A stretch of 64,000 nucleotides of DNA from NCBI RefSeq assembly GCF_001748285.1, contig NZ_BDGT01000005.1, positions 101,209 through 165,208 on the forward strand. The letters are read 5' to 3'. Shown here one piece after another: positions 61,383 to 64,000 of the stretch. Position numbers and translations under genes: made by a program. The stretch's first letter is position 1. The number at the start of each line of letters is the position of its first letter. The notes beneath the pieces are model-generated. The model had not been told where the DNA came from. It was given only the letters and a program-made list of their open reading frames with translations, and did no database searches. Origin of the DNA: Thermogemmatispora onikobensis (GTDB lineage Bacteria > Chloroflexota > Ktedonobacteria > Ktedonobacterales > Ktedonobacteraceae).

Positions 61383-62586
61383 AGAAGGGCCTGCCATTCT
61401 GTTGAGCGAACTGGAACGGTCCCTGATGCTGCGAGCGCTGGCGCTGGCGCGCAGCGTCGAGGGGCGCACCAGTCCCCGCCCGCCGGTGGGGGCTGTCCTT
61501 GCGCGCCACGGGCAGATTGTAGGTCAGGGAGCGACGGCTCCGCCCTATGGACCTCATGCCGAGGTCGAGGCGCTGCGGGCTGCTGGCCCACAGGCCCGAG
61601 GGGCCGATCTCTATGTGACATTAGAGCCGTGCTGCATCGCGCTGCACACGCCGCCCTGTACCGAGACCATCATTGCCGCGGGGGTCCGGCGCGTCGTCGT
61701 GGCCGCTCGCGATCCCAACCCGCGGGTCGATGGGCGCGGACTGGCGCAGCTCCAGCAGGCCGGGGTAGAGGTTGCGCTGCTGGACGAGGATGATCCCCAG
61801 GCCCGGCAGGCGCGCGAGCTGCTGCGTCCCTTTGCCACCTTTGTGCGTAGCAAGCGCCCCTATGTCACGGCTAAATGGGCCATGACCCTCGATGGCAAGA
61901 TGGCGGCCTATACTGGCGACTCCTTCTGGATCAGCGGATCACCAGCTCGGACCTGGGCCCACGAGCTGCGCGACCGCGTCGATGGCATCCTGGTGGGAGC
62001 TGGGACGGCGCGCCGCGACGATCCCTTGCTCACCGTGCGCCTGGCCGCCAGCAGCGAGCGCAGACCACGTCTCCAGCCGCCGCGACGGCTGATCATAACC
62101 AGCAGCGGCCAACTCCCGCCACAACTACGACTGCTCAACACGCCCGAGGCTGGAGAGACCTGGCTGCTGATCGGCGAGCAGGTTCCCGCCGAGCAACGCG
62201 CAGCCCTGGCCCGTCCGGCTGTACGTCTCATCGAAGTGCCCTGTGAGCCGACGGGGCGCGTTGATCTCCGGCAGGCCCTGCAGCGTCTGGCTGCCGAGGA
62301 CCTGATGCATATCCTCCTCGAAGGCGGGGCCGCCCTCACAGGCAGCGCCTTCGACTGTGGCTGCATCGATCACGTCGCCGTCATCGTCGCGCCCGTGCTA
62401 ATCGGCGGCGCTGGCGCCCCAGTCCCTCTCGCCGGCCAGGGCCTGCCCAGCCTGAGCCTGGCGGCCACGCTGCGCGATCGGTGCACCCAGACTCTGGGCG
62501 ACGACCTGCTGATCGAGGGCGAGGTCTGCTACGCCCCTGCCGCCCCGTCGGAGGCAGAAGTAGTGCAGAACCTGACGAGAAAGTGA
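61369..62586 (+). CDS. ribD: Bifunctional riboflavin biosynthesis protein RibD (deaminase/reductase)
   Basis: 405 residues from the ATG at 61369 (GGAGGA 5 bases upstream, inside the sigma gene). The N-terminal cytidine-deaminase-like domain (about 15-150) carries the zinc motifs PHAEVEAL and LEPCCIALHTPPCTETI; the second reads CCIALHT where many have CSHxGRT. The C-terminal DHFR-like reductase domain (about 165-395) starts PYVTAKWAMTLDGKMA and contains GILVGAGTARRDDPLLTVRL and HILLEGGAAL. It deaminates then reduces the pyrimidine intermediate of riboflavin synthesis. Regulated by the upstream riboswitch through co-transcription. Confidence 0.93.
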   Translation: MPMPEEGPAILLSELERSLMLRALALARSVEGRTSPRPPVGAVLARHGQIVGQGATAPPYGPHAEVEALRAAGPQARGADLYVTLEPCCIALHTPPCTETIIAAGVRRVVVAARDPNPRVDGRGLAQLQQAGVEVALLDEDDPQARQARELLRPFATFVRSKRPYVTAKWAMTLDGKMAAYTGDSFWISGSPARTWAHELRDRVDGILVGAGTARRDDPLLTVRLAASSERRPRLQPPRRLIITSSGQLPPQLRLLNTPEAGETWLLIGEQVPAEQRAALARPAVRLIEVPCEPTGRVDLRQALQRLAAEDLMHILLEGGAALTGSAFDCGCIDHVAVIVAPVLIGGAGAPVPLAGQGLPSLSLAATLRDRCTQTLGDDLLIEGEVCYAPAAPSEAEVVQNLTRK

Positions 62587-62597
62587 GAGATCATGTG

Positions 62598-63923
62598 ATG
62601 CCAGCAAACCACCTGTTAGAGACCGATGACCTGTGGCTCTCAGTGCCTGCCGCCGTTCGCCGGCTGCAGGCCGGCCAGATGATCTTGCTCTGCGACGACG
62701 AGACACGCGAGCATGAGGCCGACCTCTGCCTGGCGGCCCAGTTCGCCACCACTGAGCGCATCAACTTTATGCTCCAGCAGGCGCGCGGCCTGCTCTGTGT
62801 GGCCCTGGCCGGCGAGCGGCTCGATGCCCTGGCTATTCCTCTGGCCGAGCGCGCCAACGCCCCCCTGCAGGACACCGCCTTTACGGCCTCCGTTGATGCC
62901 CGCCGCGGCACCACTACTGGTGTCTCCGCCCGCGATCGCGCTATAACCGCTCGTCTGCTTGTCGACCCAACCGCACAGCCAGAAGACTTCGCGCGCCCGG
63001 GCCATCTCTTCCCACTGCGGGCCAATCCAGCCGGCACCCTGGGCCGGCGCGGGCACACCGAGGGAGCGGTTGACCTCATGCGTCTGGCCGGCCTTGAGCC
63101 AGGGGCAGTCATCTGCGAGGTCCTTGATGAAGAAGGCGAGCCGGCGCGTGGTGCCACTCTGCTGCGCTTTGCTCAGCGTCACGGCCTGGGCCTCATCACT
63201 GTAGACGCCATCTCCCGCTTTCGGCGCGAGCAGCCTGTCATCCTGGTCAATGAGACGCGCCTGCCGCTACCTGAAGGCGACTTCCGCCTTTGCCACTATC
63301 GCGACACACGCCAGGGGCGTGACTACCTGGCTCTCATTTTGGGGGAGCTTGATCGGGGCGACCTGCCGCCGCTGGTGCGTCTCCACTCGGCCTGCACCAC
63401 CGGCGAGGTCTTTGGCTCACAGCGCTGCGACTGCCAGGCCCAGCTCAGGCAGGCCCTGGCTCTCATTGGCCGCGAAGGGCGTGGCCTGCTGCTCTATCTT
63501 CCCCAAGAAGGGCGTGGCATTGGCCTGGCCGGCAAACTGCACGCCTACCGCTTGCAAGACAACGGCTCCGACACCGTGGAAGCCAATGAGCGTCTTGGTT
63601 ACCCTGCCGACGCGCGCTCCTACAACGAGGGCATCGCCATCCTGGCCGAGCTGGGCCTGCGCCGCCTGCGCCTGCTCACTAACAATCCGGCCAAGTTACG
63701 GGCCTTACAGACCGCCGGCCTCCAGGTCGAGCGTGTCGCGCTGGAAATCGCTGCCAGCGAAGAGAACCGCGCCTATCTCGACACTCGTCGCCGGCGCCTG
63801 GGCCATCTTCTCACGATCTCTGCGGGATCAGGCCCAGGCGCGTGTGAGACCATCAGCCAGACGAGCCACGATGGCTGGAGAAGAGAGGAGGAGGAGCATC
63901 ATGTCAGAAGCCATCAGCGCTGA
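62598..63923 (+). CDS. ribBA: RibBA: 3,4-dihydroxy-2-butanone-4-phosphate synthase / GTP cyclohydrolase II
   Basis: 441 residues from the ATG at 62598 (GTG at 62595 also possible). Residues about 10-215 form RibB: MILLCDDETREHEADL (usual DDExRENEGD), SVDARRGTTTGVSARDRA, LRANPAGTLGRRGHTEGAVDL. Residues about 220-420 form RibA: LVRLHSACTTGEVFGSQRCDC (zinc cysteines), LLLYLPQEGRGIGLAGKL, TNNPAKLRAL. The two make the two precursors of lumazine. The C-terminal 20 residues overlap ribH and are unconserved. It lies 11 bases after ribD. Confidence 0.93.
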   Translation: MPANHLLETDDLWLSVPAAVRRLQAGQMILLCDDETREHEADLCLAAQFATTERINFMLQQARGLLCVALAGERLDALAIPLAERANAPLQDTAFTASVDARRGTTTGVSARDRAITARLLVDPTAQPEDFARPGHLFPLRANPAGTLGRRGHTEGAVDLMRLAGLEPGAVICEVLDEEGEPARGATLLRFAQRHGLGLITVDAISRFRREQPVILVNETRLPLPEGDFRLCHYRDTRQGRDYLALILGELDRGDLPPLVRLHSACTTGEVFGSQRCDCQAQLRQALALIGREGRGLLLYLPQEGRGIGLAGKLHAYRLQDNGSDTVEANERLGYPADARSYNEGIAILAELGLRRLRLLTNNPAKLRALQTAGLQVERVALEIAASEENRAYLDTRRRRLGHLLTISAGSGPGACETISQTSHDGWRREEEEHHVRSHQR

Positions 63924-64000
63924 AGAGCGGCCCGACGGCAGCGGGCTGCGCATCGCCCTGGCCGTGGCCCGGTACCATCCGCAGATCACTGGGGCCATGC
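63901..64000 (+). CDS. ribH: 6,7-dimethyl-8-ribityllumazine synthase, start only (cut by window edge)
   Basis: 33 codons visible from the ATG at 63901, with GAGGAGGAGG just upstream and 23 bases of overlap with ribBA. LRIALAVARYHPQITGAM matches the first strand of lumazine synthase (typically RFN-IT), and the gene order ribD-ribBA-ribH supports it. It would make the riboflavin precursor lumazine. Confidence 0.8.
   Translation, partial: MSEAISAEERPDGSGLRIALAVARYHPQITGAM

Noticed and set aside
1..64000. tRNA or rRNA genes
   Set aside because: Scanned the intergenic regions for TpsiC-like GGTTCGA motifs and cloverleaf arms; none convincing.

Overview
The window is 64 kb of GC-rich (about 60% by eye) bacterial chromosome. 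It looks like a monoderm, multicellular-type Chloroflexota of the Ktedonobacteria, with Thermogemmatispora as the best guess. The basis is gene content: a BTAD/SARP regulator, TIR-TPR and TIR-nucleosidase proteins, a class-F-like sortase with an LPxTG-like substrate, a GerMN protein, ECF sigma factors, a very large secreted RHS protein, and a carotenoid cluster without a cyclase. This is inference from protein families; no rRNA, tRNA or CRISPR was seen.

Layout, left to right. 0-13 kb: a membrane-anchored beta-propeller protein cut by the left edge, a BTAD regulator, a divergent pair of L-2-hydroxyglutarate oxidase and isocitrate dehydrogenase, OsmC, a ROK protein without the usual zinc cysteines, a small membrane protein, a TIR-TPR protein that has lost its NB-ARC NTPase, and an acyl-CoA synthetase. 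13-25.4 kb: a polymorphic-toxin locus. It holds a 2350-residue secreted RHS protein with a short variable C-terminal tip, a repetitive 868-residue protein, a SUKH/HNH-like/SUKH immunity-type protein, and three broken fragments downstream. From inside the RHS core to about 24.8 kb the plus strand is strikingly G/A-rich and C-poor.

25.4-32 kb: a TetR repressor and DHA2 exporter with matching operator palindromes, a sortase and its cell-wall substrate, and an ECF sigma factor with a membrane-bound propeller partner. 32.5-41 kb: a tightly overlapping plus-strand carotenoid operon (phytoene synthase, glycosyltransferase, CruF-acyltransferase fusion, phytoene desaturase) that continues into UV-damage endonuclease, a second FAD flavoprotein and a membrane protein. 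Together these suggest an acyclic carotenoid glycoside ester for photoprotection, next to UV repair. 41-50 kb: a Tat-exported ferritin-like protein, an aldo/keto reductase, then a more AT-rich conflict-type island (two unknown proteins, a nucleoside-phosphorylase-like protein, a TIR-phosphorylase fusion) followed by a broken DNA methyltransferase.

50-60 kb: an EamA transporter, a proline/threonine-rich surface protein, a secreted four-domain GH15 glucodextranase/glucoamylase, a GerMN lipoprotein-like protein, an aldonolactone oxidase and a PLP-dependent deaminase/aldolase. 60.4 kb to the right edge: an FMN riboswitch precedes an operon in which an ECF sigma factor is the first gene, followed by ribD, ribBA and the start of ribH. 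A sigma factor under direct FMN riboswitch control is, with the SUKH-HNH-SUKH protein, the most interesting feature here.
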